A stretch of DNA of 21,889 bases from CAYOXD01 sp964407825. GTDB taxonomy: Bacteria > Desulfobacterota > Desulfobacteria > Desulfobacterales > JAFDDL01. How positions within the stretch are numbered: the stretch's first letter is position 1; the number at the start of each line of letters is the position of its first letter. Made by a program: the position numbers and the translations under genes. The DNA is taken from NCBI GenBank assembly GCA_964407825.1, contig CAYOXD010000049.1, positions 1-21,889 on the forward strand. The letters are read 5' to 3'. Below, in pieces: positions 21,838 to 21,889 of the stretch. The notes under the pieces were generated by a model that was not told where the DNA came from, did not search any database, and saw only the letters and a program-made list of their open reading frames with translations.

Positions 21838-21889
21838 CTATTCGATGATTTCGCTGACGACGCCGGCGCCCACGGTGCGGCCCCCCTCA
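21838..21889 (-). CDS. tuf: Elongation factor Tu, C-terminal end only (window edge)
   Basis: Reading the minus strand from the window edge gives sixteen codons ending EGGRTVGAGVVSEIIE and a TAG stop at 21838-21840. The EGGRTVGAGVV pattern is the conserved C-terminus of EF-Tu. The rest of the gene lies beyond the window. Its position directly upstream of rpsJ fits the common str-S10 arrangement (rpsL, rpsG, fusA, tuf, rpsJ). The protein delivers aminoacyl-tRNA to the ribosome; only the last part of domain 3 is visible. Confidence 0.93.
   Translation of the reverse strand, partial: EGGRTVGAGVVSEIIE

Overview
The window is a GC-rich bacterial chromosome segment. Most of it (about 7.75-21.89 kb, minus strand) is the S10-spc-alpha ribosomal protein supercluster. 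The organism is most likely a Desulfobacterota (formerly Deltaproteobacteria), probably an anaerobic sulfate- or syntrophy-type lineage. This is an inference from three things: the style of the ribosomal proteins (zinc-ribbon S4, S14, L24 and L36; L2 and L3 variants), the HydB/HndC-type NuoF beside an RnfB-GltD fusion, and scattered hexanucleotide-based intergenic repeats. No 16S rRNA or tRNA gene is visible to settle the taxonomy.

Right side, in transcription order (minus strand): tuf (C-terminal end only), rpsJ, rplC, rplD, rplW, rplB, rpsS, rplV, rpsC, rplP, rpmC, rpsQ, rplN, rplX, rplE, rpsN, rpsH, rplF, rplR, rpsE, rpmD, rplO, secY, infA, rpmJ, rpsM, rpsK, rpsD, rpoA, rplQ, then a strong rho-independent terminator at 7746-7780. 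Gaps are mostly 1-60 bp, and three junctions are 4-bp ATGA overlaps. There is no adk or map between secY and infA, and no room for an S10 leader between tuf and rpsJ. Several genes start with TTG or GTG behind a strong Shine-Dalgarno (SD) sequence.

Middle: a plus-strand DUF484-GGDEF diguanylate cyclase-like gene (6712-7737) converges on the ribosomal operon terminator. It is divergent from a minus-strand redox cluster: nuoE-like (6455-5973), a DRTGG-domain protein (5955-5602), a HydB/HndC-type nuoF-like gene (5580-3733), a 200-bp repeat-bearing gap, an RnfB::GltD fusion (3532-1460) and an RseC/MucC-family gene (1433-945). No hydrogenase large subunit or NuoG-type partner lies beside it, so the set looks like a membrane-tethered NADH/ferredoxin-linked electron-transfer module of uncertain acceptor. 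This is the most interesting part of the window.

Left side: a family 2 glycosyltransferase of the TIGR04283 type (274-954, plus) converges on and overlaps rseC by 10 bp. The first 170 bp and the three longest non-coding gaps around the redox genes carry related low-complexity repeats built on CGTTGT, CCTTGT and CGATTT units. One inverted copy appears to supply the ribosome binding site of the glycosyltransferase gene. No gap between genes exceeds 300 bp; the longest are 1-273, 6456-6711 and 3533-3732, all described below.
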